A stretch of DNA of 64,000 nt from Adiantum capillus-veneris. Its lineage: Eukaryota > Streptophyta > Polypodiopsida > Polypodiales > Pteridaceae. Below the pieces are notes generated by a model that saw only the letters and a program-made list of their open reading frames with translations, was not told where the DNA came from and made no database searches. The stretch is from positions 146,842,140-146,906,139 of the forward strand of contig CM043955.1 in the NCBI GenBank assembly GCA_014529385.2. The letters run 5' to 3'. A program made the translations under genes and the position numbers. Shown in pieces: positions 1-11,299 of the stretch; position 1 is the first letter of the stretch; every line of letters begins with the position of its first letter.

Positions 1-1
1 A

Positions 2-2000
2 AAAATTAATATGTATGCCAAGCCTCAGGCTAAGCAGCCCAAGTGGTGTGTTATTGAACAAAAATGGACAAACCATGTGACGGAGGAATGTTATTATAAC
101 AAGGGATATGTGAGAGAGCGACCTTATGCTCCCCAAGCTTAGGTAGCATCTCCTCAAATTCCACCGATGCCTAGGTATCAAGCAGGCAACCTACCAAGAC
201 CTGTAAGAGTTGAGAGACCACAACCAGTATTGGGGCAACAACCACCCCTACCAGGATTACAACTGGTCGACATAAGATACACACCAACGGTAAACGAACC
301 ACAAGAGAAGGCTTTGGTACCTATGTATGCATATTACGAAGATTTCAATGGATATGCAGAAAATCATGTCTATTATCCACCAGAAGAACCCCCAACGCTA
401 GGAACTTGGAGCATGATCGGAAGTACAGAACCACCAACAACTGCACAAGCAATAAGAGAAGAAAGATACAGCTTGGATGAACGACACTGTTGTTCATAGC
501 CAACGGAGGCATGGGCGGATGGAGGCATGCGTACCAATAGAGAGGAGCTCAAGGAGCACCTCAACAGCCTAAGGGACCCTGCTACAAGTGTGGCAGAGGT
601 CACTGGCTAAGGGATTGTCCTACGATGAGATCATTAGAGTCAACGCGTATTGCACCGAGTGTGGAATTACTCACTTGATTCCTGATTGTCCTAAGAACCC
701 TAGCAAAGGAGCAAAAACTACTTTGAACATGCTGGAAGCAGTGCCTTCCAGTGGAGGGTCAGAAAACGAGACAGTAATACCTATTCAGGCAGTGACACAA
801 GCACAAGCTCAAAGAATGACAAACGAACCCATAATTGAAGAGCCAAAGACCGATGCCCCAAGTGCAGAAATGAAAAATCAGAGAAGCACTTGGAAAGCTA
901 GAAAGGAGCGTATGAAATCTAGGAGAGAACGAGAGAAAACAGCTCTATCCGAGGAGTTAAAACACACAAAGGATAGATTGGAGCGGCTAGAGGATCTAAC
1001 TAGTTTAAGTTCACACACTGCTACAACCAAAGGAGCCAAGGAAATAGTAGAACCCAAAAGTGCAGGATCAGGAGGATCTGTACTGGTAGAAAAAGTAAAT
1101 GAGCAGCTTGACGCACTTTTAAAGGCATACGAAGCCAAACTCAAAAACAACCAAAACCAAGAGCAAAGATGGATGACTTATCCATATGCGGAAATAGAAA
1201 AATAGAGGTTGGAAATGTGTCAAAAGATGATTGAAACAACCCAATCCTTGATAGAAAATCCGCTTGGTAAACCTGCAAGTTGGCACGAGGCACCAGCTCC
1301 AACCCCTATCAAACCAACTCTAGAGAAACAAGTAGACACGAAGGAGAGACTCACGACTGCCTCTGAGTCTAGGAGAGAACCTATCATAGTGCCAAATACA
1401 ACAAATGAGACAGTTGATGGTTTCCAGCCTAAAACATTGGTAGAAATGGGTAAGGAGTGTAACAGTCTAGATGACCTGTGGAAGAAAATCCGGGAATCAA
1501 ATGAAGCTAACAGGGTGAACCACCAAATAAATAGCACTAGAAATGAGAAAAATGAGATCTTACCTCCCATTGAAGAGTTTGAGGCAAGATCACAAATGAA
1601 CTTTGATATGAATTCACAAGGGTGAGACCAGGGTTCAATTAGTTCAGGGCACAACCAACCAGACTCGCTAAAAACTCTACCCTCCTACCTAGGGGAGTAT
1701 GAAGCTAAGTCTGAGGTGAGAGCAATCCCATTTCAAAGACTTTCTTCTAACAGAGTGATGGATTCACAAGGGTTGATTGAGCTATTTTCCACCCCTGTGG
1801 CATGCACAATCACGTTAGCCGAACTCCTGAGGTTACGACCAAACATGTGGACCACCGTAGGCAAATGCTTAGAAAAATTTGGAGTAAAAGACCCTACCTC
1901 GAAGCTTCAAGAAGGGATCAGAGAATTGGACAAGCCTCAACTAAACACTAGGCCAGTAGTACCTTTAAACAAGGTTGGAGAATATTGCGAGGGAGAAGAT
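2..2000 (+). pseudogene. gag region with zinc knuckles
   Basis: Decayed nucleocapsid/capsid coding of the gypsy element. A first Cys/His cluster (WCVIEQKWTNHVTEEC) lies at about 44-100. A CCHC knuckle, CYKCGRGHWLRDC, is at 580-618 in one frame. A second, CTECGITHLIPDC, is at 650-688 in another frame, so a frameshift lies between them. The first segment is cut by a TAG at 140-142 where PQ-Q-VAS would be expected. Downstream (690-1625) is a charged, helix-rich stretch with long K/E runs that probably forms a coiled coil; it is broken at 1203 (TAG) and 1623 (TGA). A gag role is well supported by the knuckles and by the protease that follows. The capsid part lies before the window. Confidence 0.7.
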
Positions 2001-2368
2001 GGAAACACCACACTACCAGTAGAATTCCAGGGAATAGTATCCAAAGCTATTCTTGACAATGGAGCGGGAGTCGCTATCGCCACCAAAGAAATCTAGAAAA
2101 AATGGGGAAAACCGACTTTGAGAGCTACCACAATGAAATTGCAACTAGCAGATGGGTTCATGGAAAAGCCTCTAGGACTTTTAGAAAAATTAATTGTCAT
2201 TGCGAAATCAAGTATGAGCATACATTTACAATAGTTGATTTCGACCAAAAGAACAATTACGAGATCATCTTGGGAAGACCATTCATGAGACAATTAAAGA
2301 TGGTCCAGGATTGGGGTTACGATCACATATACCTCAGACGTGGGAGACTACAACCAAAATATACCTAA
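1960..2368 (+). pseudogene. Retropepsin (aspartic protease) domain of gypsy element
   Basis: The protease that would mature the Gag-Pol polyprotein. The active-site strand reads AILDNGAGVAIATKEI (D-N-G-A in place of D-T/S-G-A) near 2050-2095. It is cut by a TAG at 2094-2096 just after the motif. The C-terminal half continues in another frame and ends with the usual retropepsin signature, YEIILGRPFMRQL, at 2260-2300. The flap region between is frameshifted. Length and motif order fit a gypsy retropepsin. This copy cannot make a functional enzyme. Confidence 0.75.
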
Positions 2369-3297
2369 AAGACCATAGTTACAAGGATGTGAACCAGACA
2401 CCAGTGGAAGAGTTTGATTCAGCTACATTGGTAGGGTCCGAACTCCCAGCATGGTTAGGGCAGAAAAACATAGATGTGCTGAGCTTCACATTGTGGGAGC
2501 TTAAAAAGAGAGGAATGCATCTTAGAAAGATCTATTGAGGACAAGAATTACATTCCGGAACCTTTTCCCGAAGATGCCTTAGAACCTCTGGAATGGGAAC
2601 ACATACTAGCAACATTGGATGTCTGTACCATTACAGATAGCCCAACGACAAAATTTTGCGATAAGGATGGCTATGATGTGCTACCCTATTACATGGTAAG
2701 CCTTATACCAATAGGAGATGAGAATGTAGACTCACCAGAACAAGAAGAGTTTTATAACTCCTCTGAGCATCTGGAACTAAGTCACGATGCAGATAACGAT
2801 TGTTCAGACAGCTCGAGCGAGAGTAGGGAAACAACTGCAGATATCACATTTTATGATTTTGCAAATCAACACCCTAGACGCCAAAAAGGCTATAGAAAAA
2901 AAATAGTAAAAAACAAAATTAGAGAGACCTGATGCCCAGGATAAAAGATAAAACTCACTATCTAATGCTTGTCAAGGCAGAGGATTGTGTAAAAGACCAA
3001 ATATCAGGAAGATTCTCAAGAGTTCGAAGGGAAAGGACACATGAGGAAATAAAACAAGCACGAAAGAGTAAAACAGAAACAAGATCAAGAAAATCTCAAC
3101 AATCAAAACAGGAAAAGACAAAAGATCCAGAGTGGACCAAAATGGAGCGTAAAAAGAAATACCAAGAACTAAAACGGTCGTTACGAGAGGTATGGACTAC
3201 TGAGGGAGAAAGTGACAGTAAGGAAGATTCAGAAAAAGGAAACATGAATATACCATCCCACTATCGAAAACTCACCATCCAAGACTGAAAAATCTTA
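2369..3297 (+). pseudogene. Acidic/basic linker between protease and RT
   Basis: About 0.9 kb of mostly open coding separates the protease from RT. It shows an acidic Ser/Glu/Asp-rich part (SPEQEEFYNSS..., 2730-2850) followed by a Lys/Arg-rich part (2880-3280). No known domain is seen. Stops at 2536-2538, 2930-2932 and 3286-3288 break it. Its composition resembles a flexible tether, and it is longer than usual between PR and RT. Function is unknown. Confidence 0.5.
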
Positions 3298-4894
3298 ATG
3301 ACACTACCAGTAAGGGAAAGAATAAACCAGGAATCTTACGATGGGTTGGAAAATGCAAAACGGATAGACCTCGCTGCGCCAGGCGAAGAGCCTCAGCCTG
3401 TCTATATAGCAACTGATTTAGAGCCTGAAGAAGAAAAAAGGCTAACACAACTTCTCAAGAAGTATAAAGATGTGTTTGCATGGTCCTACAAAGACCTCAA
3501 AGGAGTTGATCCATCGATATGTCAACATACAATTCCTTTGAAATCAGATGCCAAATCTAGCAAACAGCATCCTTACACATATAATGACACATTCGCTAAA
3601 CGAATCAAAGAAGAGATTGACAAGCTGATGGATGCTGAATCATCTATGAAATCGAGCATACAGATTGGGTGTCACCCATTGTGGTTGTCCCCAAAAAGAA
3701 CGGAAAGTTGCGTGTGTGTGTGTGTGTGAACCTCAAAAAAGTGACACAGCCACAATAAGGGATAATTATCCCTTGCCAATCACAGAACATGTGCTTGAGA
3801 GGGTGGCAGGAAAACGGGCCTATTCCTTTTTAGATGGGTTTTCGGGGTATAACCAATTGGCAATTGCAATAGAGGATTAACACAAAACAACATTTGCCAC
3901 AGAGTGGGGAATATATGCATATAGAGTTATGTCCTTTGGCCTAACCGATGTCCCAGCCACCTTCCAAAGGTTAATGACTCATGCGTTCAAAGAATACCTG
4001 AGAATATTCTTAGAAATATATATGGATGATCTCTCTGTCCACTCTTTTATACAAGAAAAACATATTGACCATTTACAAAAGGTATTTGAGAAGTGTAGAA
4101 CGTATCGAATCTGTCTCAACCCGGAAAAAGTGCATTCTTATGGTAAGGCAAGGCCGCATCTTAGGACATATTGTCTTAAGAAATGGCATAACCACTGACA
4201 TAGACAAAATTAGAGTCATAGCAGACTTGCCCAAGCCTACTAATGTCAAACAAGTACAATCTTTCATGCGACACTGCGGATATTATCGAAGATTCATATA
4301 TATGTATGCGGTCATTGCACAACCACTATATCTCTTATTAGTCAGTTTCAACTGGAGTGAGGAGTGTGAAACTTCATTCCAAAAGCTTAAGGAAAACCTT
4401 GTATCAACACCTGTACTTAAAGCACCAGATTGGGAAAAGATATTCCATGTTCACATTGATGCATCTGCATACGCAATTGGGAGTATTCTGGCTCAACCTG
4501 GAGACCGCACAATGGATTTCCCAGTTTTTTATGCGAGCCGACAGCTAAATAGTGCAGAAAACAACTACACCACCACTAAAAGAGAGGGATTAGGAATGAT
4601 TTATGCTGTAAAGAAATTTTGGCATTACTTGCTTGCAAACAAATTTTTGTGTTCTTCACAGATCATCAAGCTCTTTTGTATCTAGTAAATAAACCATGCA
4701 ATACTGAGAGAATTGTATGGTGGTTTATTATATCGCTAGAGTTTGACTTCACAGTGGTTGTAAAAAAGGGTAAAACTCATCTACGGGTGGATCATCTTTC
4801 AAGGCTACAAAACGGGGAAGCTCCTGAAGGAGTAGATGATGACATACCTGATGCTTATCTTTCCAATATTGAAATGATATCCAAATGGTCTTAG
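3298..4894 (+). pseudogene. Reverse transcriptase-RNase H, Ty3/gypsy type
   Basis: Copies element RNA to DNA. RT starts with the usual LLKKYKDVFAWSYKDL lead (3450-3500), then DWVSPIVVVPKKNGKLRVCV (3664-3725), NYPLPI...SFLDGFSGYNQ (3770-3860), FGLTDVPATFQRLM (3935-3975) and the catalytic IYMDDLSVHS (4018-4045). RNase H follows with FHVHIDASAYAIGSILAQPG (4444-4505), FYASRQLNSAENNY and FFTDHQALLYLVNKP. In-frame damage includes frame changes near 3640, 3745, 4140 and 4640, and a TAA at 3878-3880. A short GT microsatellite at 3712-3728 falls in the RVCV motif and adds two codons. The family is certain; this copy is dead. Confidence 0.9.
3712..3728. repeat. (GT)n microsatellite inside RT coding
   Basis: A 17-base GT run lies where RT normally encodes RVCV-NL. 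The extra repeats add a Cys-Val pair and keep the frame into NLKKVT. Confidence 0.8.
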
Positions 4895-5040
4895 GAAATT
4901 GTTAGCATTCTTTCCTTTGGAGGTAGATTTGATAACAAAGAAGACAGATCCAAACAACAAACATTTCGACAAACAAAAAATTTTGAGTTGATTGCAGGAC
5001 GAATGTACTATCTAGGCTCGGACCAAATTCTATGATTATG

Positions 5041-6599
5041 TATAAATCCAGAGGAGTTCGAGTGTTATCTTGAAGAATCACACATCCAAGATTGTGCATT
5101 TCATTGTTCAACAATGAAAACACACCAAAGATTGAAACACTTAGGAGTTTATTGGCCAACTATGTATGCTGACACGCATGCTTATGTTAACAATTGTACT
5201 ATATGTAGTGCCAAACGACCGGTGGATCACGCGACATTGTTTCAGGTAGCCATTGCACTTGCATGGAGTCAATATATGATTGATTTCTTAACAAAACGGA
5301 CATTTCTTGAAAACATAACAAAAGGGAGAAAAAGGGTTATAGGGTTGGAGGCTCGAGACTTTAATTTAATTGGAAATCAACTCTACAAGAGAGGAAAGGA
5401 CAATCAACTTAGAATCTGTGCAAGTGAAAGTGAATACCTGCTGATTCTAGAACATGCACATGGAGGAATAAGTGGAGGTCATTTTTCAGGCGATAAGACA
5501 ACAAAAATTTTCTTAACCGTAGGAATATGGTGGCCTACATTGCACATGGATGCTGAGGAGTTTGTAAAGCGTTGTGACACATGTCAGCGTACTAAGGTGC
5601 CGATAAAGAGAGATGAGATGCCACTACGGCCAATGATAGGAGCACGGGTATTTTTAAAATGGGAAATTGATTTTGTGGGGCCTACTTCACCCCCTGCATA
5701 TCGCACCCATACCCAATATATCATTGTGGCTACGAACTATCTCACAAAATGGGCTGAAGCCAAAGCAACACAAAAAGCAGACGCAAGAACCAGTGCACAA
5801 TTTTTGTATGAGAATGTCTTTGTACGATACGGATTACCAATAGAAATTGTCAGTGATCGAGGAACACATTTTCTTAATGAAGTCATTGAATATCTGCTAG
5901 AGGAATTCATGGTCATACATAGAAAATCTGCTCCATATCATCCACAGGCAAATGGACAAGCTGAGGCCACAAATAAAACACTATGCACTGTTTTGACTAA
6001 AATTGTATCAGAGTCAAGGACAGACTGGGATTAGCAATTACACTCAACACTATGGGCATACAGGGTAGCTTACAAAAAATCTATTGGAACAACACCGTAC
6101 AACATGGTGTTTGGTCTAAACGCTATATTACCCATAGAGTTTTTGATTCCAACTCTACGAGTTGCGAGACGCTTATAATGGACAGGCCATGAACTCTCTT
6201 CAAGAATAGATGATCTTGAAAAGCTAGATGAACTTCGAATGAGAGCTGTAGCTTTGATCTACGCTAAGAAGAGACAACAAAAAGAGTTTTTTGACAAGCA
6301 TGTACGTACGAAAGACTTCAAAAGGTGATTATGTACTTGTTTATACTTTGAAGCAACATGCCAAAATGCTTAAAAAGCGAGGGATGGGACCCTTTGTGAT
6401 TAGTGACTTATCACAAAGTGGAGCTATCAAACTTGCGACATTGGATGGTGAAGAAATGCCAAATTGGATTAGTGGATGTAGGTTAAAGAAGTATCATTTA
6501 CCACTAACACAGGATATGCTTCAACAAATCCATCGTGACAAACAATGCAAAAAGGAGAAACAGAGGGTACGAGAAGAAGCACAAGCAGAAGCAAAATAA
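5041..6599 (+). pseudogene. Ty3/gypsy integrase with two zinc-binding modules
   Basis: Integrates the cDNA. Two HHCC-like modules occur in tandem. The first (about 5075-5205) has H...H, then YWPTMYADTHAYVNNCTIC. The second (about 5450-5590) has HAHGGISGGHFSGDKT, then WWPTLHMDAEEFVKRCDTC. They are separated by about 80 residues including WSQYMIDFLT. The catalytic core follows with D (WEIDFVGP, 5665), D (VSDRGTHF, 5855) and E (QANGQAEATNK, 5950), so the DDE triad is present. A TAG at 6032-6034 and a TAA near 6176 interrupt the C-terminal part, which still shows GTTPYNMVFGLNAILPIE and, to 6599, the tail ending WISGCRLKKYHLPLT. No chromodomain is seen. Confidence 0.88.
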
Positions 6600-6650
6600 C
6601 GCATTGCAAAAAGAAGGCTTCTCCGCCAACAACAACAAATTGGATCACCT

Positions 6651-7436
6651 TTGCGAATAAATGCTATTCGATTAACGAATTTTAATGAAGACGTAGTGGA
6701 TCCCATAATTGCAGTAAAAGTGGGTAGCAATCAAGTCGACTCAACGGCATTGCTTGATTCTGAAGCTCAAGCAAATCTGATTTCTTACAAATTATATAAA
6801 CAGCTCAAGCTTGAGGAACAACTCCATCCTACTCAACAAGCCCTGGAAAGTAGTACATCACATTCACTACGAACATTGGACTGGACGATATTGCATATAC
6901 ATCAAAATGTTTATCCCCACAAGTTTTATGTGGTTGAGGATGCGAGCACACTACACCCCATGTTGTTGGGACAACCTTGGCAGAAAGAGTATAATGTGCA
7001 GATAGATTGGAATTTGAATACATTCAAAATTCAGCATGCACAAGAACAACAGGTGGTAGCCTTTGCTCAGACAACCCGGAAGAACCAGATAATAGAACCA
7101 CCATCACTAGATAAAGAACAAAAAGGATGGGTGCCAATAAAGCAAAACATGATACCCATGGAGAACAACCAGGGAACTGTCAACCATGTTCACTACAAAA
7201 ATAAGACAACACAGACCACAGTGAATAGATCAAGGTTAGCAACACGCGAAAAACAAGTATGGGTACGGAAGGATAGAGGCGACCTGGCATACAAACCACA
7301 ATACAACAGCAGAAGTCAACAGAAGAACATAGTTAAACCAACAACCAAGGGAATAAAAAAGATATGGATCCCAAAGAGAATGCTCAGTAACCACTTAAAT
7401 GCGACACACATTTGGATCCCCAAACCAAAACAATAG
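6651..7436 (+). CDS. Second retropepsin-like domain (likely inactive) plus W-x-P-K motifs
   Basis: An open stretch of about 260 codons directly after integrase. It begins with a retropepsin-like fold pattern: VDPIIAVKVGSNQVDSTALLDSEAQANLIS, where the active-site D-S-G is D-S-E, and ends that domain with MLLGQPWQKEYNVQIDW (6960-7010). Loss of the Gly suggests it is not a working protease. The C-terminal half (7120-7436) repeats short W-V/I-P/R-K motifs: GWVPIKQ, QVWVRKD, KIWIPKRM and HIWIPKPK. No start codon in good context is evident, so it may have been read as part of a polyprotein. The same combination recurs at 41340-42940 in another element. Binding or structural use of the dead domain is only an inference. 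Confidence 0.6.
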   Translation: MRINAIRLTNFNEDVVDPIIAVKVGSNQVDSTALLDSEAQANLISYKLYKQLKLEEQLHPTQQALESSTSHSLRTLDWTILHIHQNVYPHKFYVVEDASTLHPMLLGQPWQKEYNVQIDWNLNTFKIQHAQEQQVVAFAQTTRKNQIIEPPSLDKEQKGWVPIKQNMIPMENNQGTVNHVHYKNKTTQTTVNRSRLATREKQVWVRKDRGDLAYKPQYNSRSQQKNIVKPTTKGIKKIWIPKRMLSNHLNATHIWIPKPKQ

Positions 7437-7970
7437 GAACTCCCTTCAGTACAAGAAACACCAGCAGCCAGACACTCACTAAATATGAAACCGGCAAACC
7501 GATCTATGTGGGTGCCGATCAGAAGAACATCAATGACGAACAAGGACGAGGCAATAAACCTACAAAAGCCTCCACAAAAAAACTCCAAAGGGAAATTAAC
7601 AGAGAACAAGATTATAGCTACAACGGAAATGACACTTCCATCAACGAAAACAACCACGGCCATATCGACAGTGGCAGCAACCCAAGCATCTTTTGCAAAG
7701 AAGACGATCAAACAAAGAGCGGCAGAATTACAACTTTTAATTGCAAAGAAAATCCGCCAACCAAATCAACAACAAACAAGAAACCTCGACATCGAATGCC
7801 AATAAGCATCTTGCTTATTCCCTCCTCTCGCACAACATTAATTTTTCCATGCATTGACTGAGTATGCATCAAATAGGGCCACATTACAAGGCCGCACATT
7901 AGCACAATTTTTAACCCATGCACTGCACATACCCCGAGGCAATACCTTGTCATCCGGGAGGACTCCGACT
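7437..7970 (+). other. Low-complexity tail after the W-x-P-K region
   Basis: Two overlapping frames stay open to about 7860, both Thr/Asn/Gln/Lys-rich with no recognisable domain. One may be the frameshifted continuation of the preceding coding region. Nothing else is recognised here. Confidence 0.3.
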
Positions 7971-7984
7971 AGGAGGGGGGGAGG
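7971..7984 (+). promoter_or_regulatory. Internal polypurine tract
   Basis: AGGAGGGGGGGAGG follows the motif CCGGGAGGACTCCGACT. Plant gypsy elements use such a tract to prime plus-strand DNA next to the 3' LTR. Here no TG-starting LTR follows, so it is an internal (central) tract, or the relic of an older element end. Confidence 0.5.
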
Positions 7985-8583
7985 CATTCTCAATGCGGAC
8001 CCAATGAAGGTGAAAAGAGCAAAAAAGGGACATGTTTTTCGACTATTTTGAAGGGTTTTCGTTTGATTGCGAAATTTTTTGGACTAACCTAAGTACATAT
8101 GCCCTTATACAGCACGAATCTACAAATATATGGGGCCAAACGCCAAATTAGGCCTCTAGGTGTGTGTATATATGTAAACATAACCATTTTTCGGATAAAA
8201 TATTGGTAAATTTCAATCCAATTGGATATCATTTTTCCATCCATATAGGACATCCTACCCATTTTGTGAGCCAAAAGCCTAAATCTGCTCAAAATTGCAC
8301 TTTTTGATGTCCAAACCAAATTCCAAGTACATAGCCATGTTGCACAGGTGAAGGGCCACAAGCATGTCAAGTTTCATCAAAATCAGAGGAAGTAGACATA
8401 CTACACGTAGGATATCTACATGCTTCTTTTTCAGCCAAAACCCTACTATGGGCACATGCATGGCTTCCCTAGTCCCTTTTGAGTTCTTATTTCAATTTTC
8501 AAGTCATTTGGGTAGTCAGAACTCAGTTTATCAGCTAATCTGTAAAGAACGCTAACTTTGGACTACTGAGTGCAACAGGATCC
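7985..8583 (+). other. Spacer before the coiled-coil coding region
   Basis: About 600 bases, AT-rich, without open coding or repeats that I recognise. No LTR ends or primer binding site were seen. Confidence 0.5.
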
Positions 8584-9849
8584 ATGGCAGCCACAAGGTC
8601 GCCTGCAAAGAAGAAGAGGATGCCTATCAAGGACTACTTAGAAGAAGTGGAGCCCTTTGTTATCCCAGAGGGAACCCGAAAGCCCACAAGCACTTGGATT
8701 CAAGATGACCTACTAGAAGCCAATGACTTGAGAATCTACCAAGGAGTGTTTAAAGATCCGGAGGGAAATGTAGTGGAGCTACCCATGATCCCTCAAGAGC
8801 TCAATGAATTTGTCAAGAGCAAGATGGGGGACTACTTGGAGAAACTGGATCTCCACAATTACTTTGAAGCCTTGCCAGCAGAGATTGATGTTAAAAGGGT
8901 GTGGGAATTTGTCACCACAATCAAAGAGAATGGCATAGCCAGAGTTATAGATCTGCAAGGCAAGCCTAATAAGATGATTGTCATCACAGGGGAGGTGGTG
9001 GCAGGAGCACTTGACCTCTCTAACAAAGGAGACAATGTGGCTAAGAGGCGGGATGACATTAAGGTCTACTCAGAGAAGAAAAATAACTATACATTTGAAG
9101 ATATTGCAAACCCGAAGGTGGCCATCATGAGCCAATTATACAATTAGTACTTCCACATGTGTACCAAGCAGCCACAGAAATACAGGATGCCACCAGGAGC
9201 TATTGCCACCACTTTCACTTGGGCGATGCAGAAGAGCCGCCCGAGGGAGATAAACTATGCCTCTTACATTCACTACAACCTTGTGAGAATGGGGACCAAA
9301 AATCCCATTTATATTGTGCCTGGTGAGTTGATAACCAAAGTCATCTATGGAGCATTGGATGCCAAGGGAAATTGGCCTCTACCTCCCTCCCAAAATGATT
9401 GGCTCAAGCTGAAGGAAGACAGAGAAGAAGAGCCTCCTAAGGCTCCAAGGGTAGCCACAAGGTTGAAGCGTCGTTTAGAGACAGTGCCAGAAGAGCCACC
9501 ACAACCCAAGAAGGGGAAGAAAGCAACTCTACACGTGCCAGTAAAGGAAACAAAGTCACAGAAAGCAGCAAGGCCGGAAAGACTAATGGAGAGTTTCAGA
9601 GCTAAGAGGATGCTAAAAGGAGATCTGAGCGAATTATGGAAGCCCTCACTTGAGGCTATGTCTGGATCTTCTCGAAGGACTAAAAGGGATCTCTTTGAAG
9701 ATTATGTAAAGAATTTCGAGATCTTAGATGCTACAGTTGAGAATATCCCAAACATACCTTTTATCGAAGAAGAAGTTGATGATGTGAGACGACAGCTGTT
9801 GAAAGAGCAAGAAAATGTAGAAAGAGAGAGGAAAACAAAGGCTGATTGA
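8584..9849 (+). pseudogene. Env-position ORF, N-terminal globular part
   Basis: Starts at an ATG in good plant context (GGATCCATGGCAGCC). The product begins MAATRSPAKKKRMPIKDYLEEV. Its first 187 codons are uninterrupted, stop with TAG at 9145-9147, then resume in the same frame to 9849. The globular part (8690-9370) has IYQGVFKDPEGN, VWEFVTTIKENG and YASYIHYNLVRMG. This recalls, by layout only, the plant-mobile or 'putative plant transposon protein' regions of other long plant gypsy elements. A Pro/Lys-rich linker (9400-9580) follows. I do not recognise a specific function. Its position after integrase is that of env-like genes, but no signal peptide or membrane segment is seen. Confidence 0.5.
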
Positions 9850-11267
9850 GACTTCAAGAAGAAGCAACCAACCCCACCATCAAGCCGAGAATCCAACACT
9901 CCACCATCACCACCTCCTCCTAGTCCTCCTCAACCCCGACAAACCGAGGAGTTGAACAAATCTGATGGACAACAAGACTCCAAGGAAGAGGAGAACAAAG
10001 AGAAAGAGCAAAAGGCAGAAATTGAACCAAAAGAGGAGAAGCCAGATCCAAAAGCAAAAAACTATAGAATATTCCTTGATACTCTCGAGAAGAGGTAGCT
10101 CATGCAGCTTTTCAGTTGTCTAGCACTAGGCCCAAAGAATATATGCTGAGCCCTCGATTGGTGGAGTTGAAGGAAATGGCCACATATACAATGGATTTAC
10201 AGCCACAAGCCAATGATTGGGATGAGGTGTTGCAAAGACTCACTAGGCTCAAAGCAAGGTCTATGGCCACTGAGATTGAGTGTGATAATCTCAAAGTAAA
10301 TGAAGTTCAAATCAAAGCCGAGGTGGAATCGCTGCAAAAGCAGGACCAAGAGAACACACAGAAGCAAGCCAAGCTGCAAGCCGATCTGGACGCGACACTA
10401 AAAAGATGCCAAGATCTGGAAAGTAAGAGTCATGCAACAGACCAATAGCTTCAAAGAGCAGATGAGGAGTATAAGAAAATCAACAAATCAGTGACGGATG
10501 CGGAGAAAGAAAAGGACAACTTGACACTCCAGCTTGCCGACGAGTCCAAAGAAGTGGAGACTTTGAGGAATGCTAAGGAAAAAGCTGAGCTAGAACATGA
10601 GGCCAGCCATGACGAAGTTATAGAGCTGAAAGATCAAATAAAAGTGAAAGATCAGACAATCCAGAGGCTAAGGGCATCTCTAGGCAGAGTCAGAGTCGCG
10701 GCCTCAACTAGCACTGCTTCAGAGAAGGATATGTATGAAGAACAGATGAAGGAACTCCAAAAGGAGTTGACACTAGAGAAGAGACAAAGATTGATGCTGG
10801 TTGAGGGCTCCCTAGTGATGCAAAGCCATTTGGAGGATGAGAACAAGGCCATGAAAGATGAGCTAGCAGACTTGAAAAAGAAGATGGACGAGGATCTCAA
10901 GAAGATGCAAACTGAAAATGAAGACACCAAGAAGAAGCTAGAAGAGGCTGAGAAAGCCAATGATGAATTGAACGACCTTTTAGTGACCATGGAGGATCAA
11001 GCTGAACAAGAAAAGAGAGCATATCAAAAGCAGATTGATGAGCTAAAAGGCCAGCAGCAGACTAAAGAGCCACAATTGAGCACATGGCGAGCATCTATGG
11101 AAGGAATTGATATAGACAATGTGTCAGATCCAGTGGACACAACAATGCAAGAAGACATCTTTGTGGGACCATCCCAAGAGCCCCGGGATCTGACACAAGA
11201 AGAAGAAGACAATCTACAAAAGGCAATAGAAGCGGCCATAAAAGACACCGCCAAAGAAGCAATGTAG
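9850..11267 (+). pseudogene. Long coiled-coil region of the env-position ORF
   Basis: After a Pro-rich patch (PPSPPPPSPPQP, about 9900-9940) comes a region of roughly 380 codons dominated by Glu, Lys, Gln, Leu and Ala in heptad-like order (10116-10448, 10491-11060). Examples are KAELEHEASHDEVIELKDQIK and MKDELADLKKKMDEDLKKMQ. This predicts a long parallel coiled coil. It ends with an acidic tail (SQEPRDLTQEEEDNLQKAIEAA). Stops at 9847-9849, 10096-10098 and 10446-10448 break what was one frame or nearly so. Structural or oligomerising use is inferred. Confidence 0.6.
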
Positions 11268-11299
11268 TGGGACCAAAGGATATTGAAGTCTATGACCAT

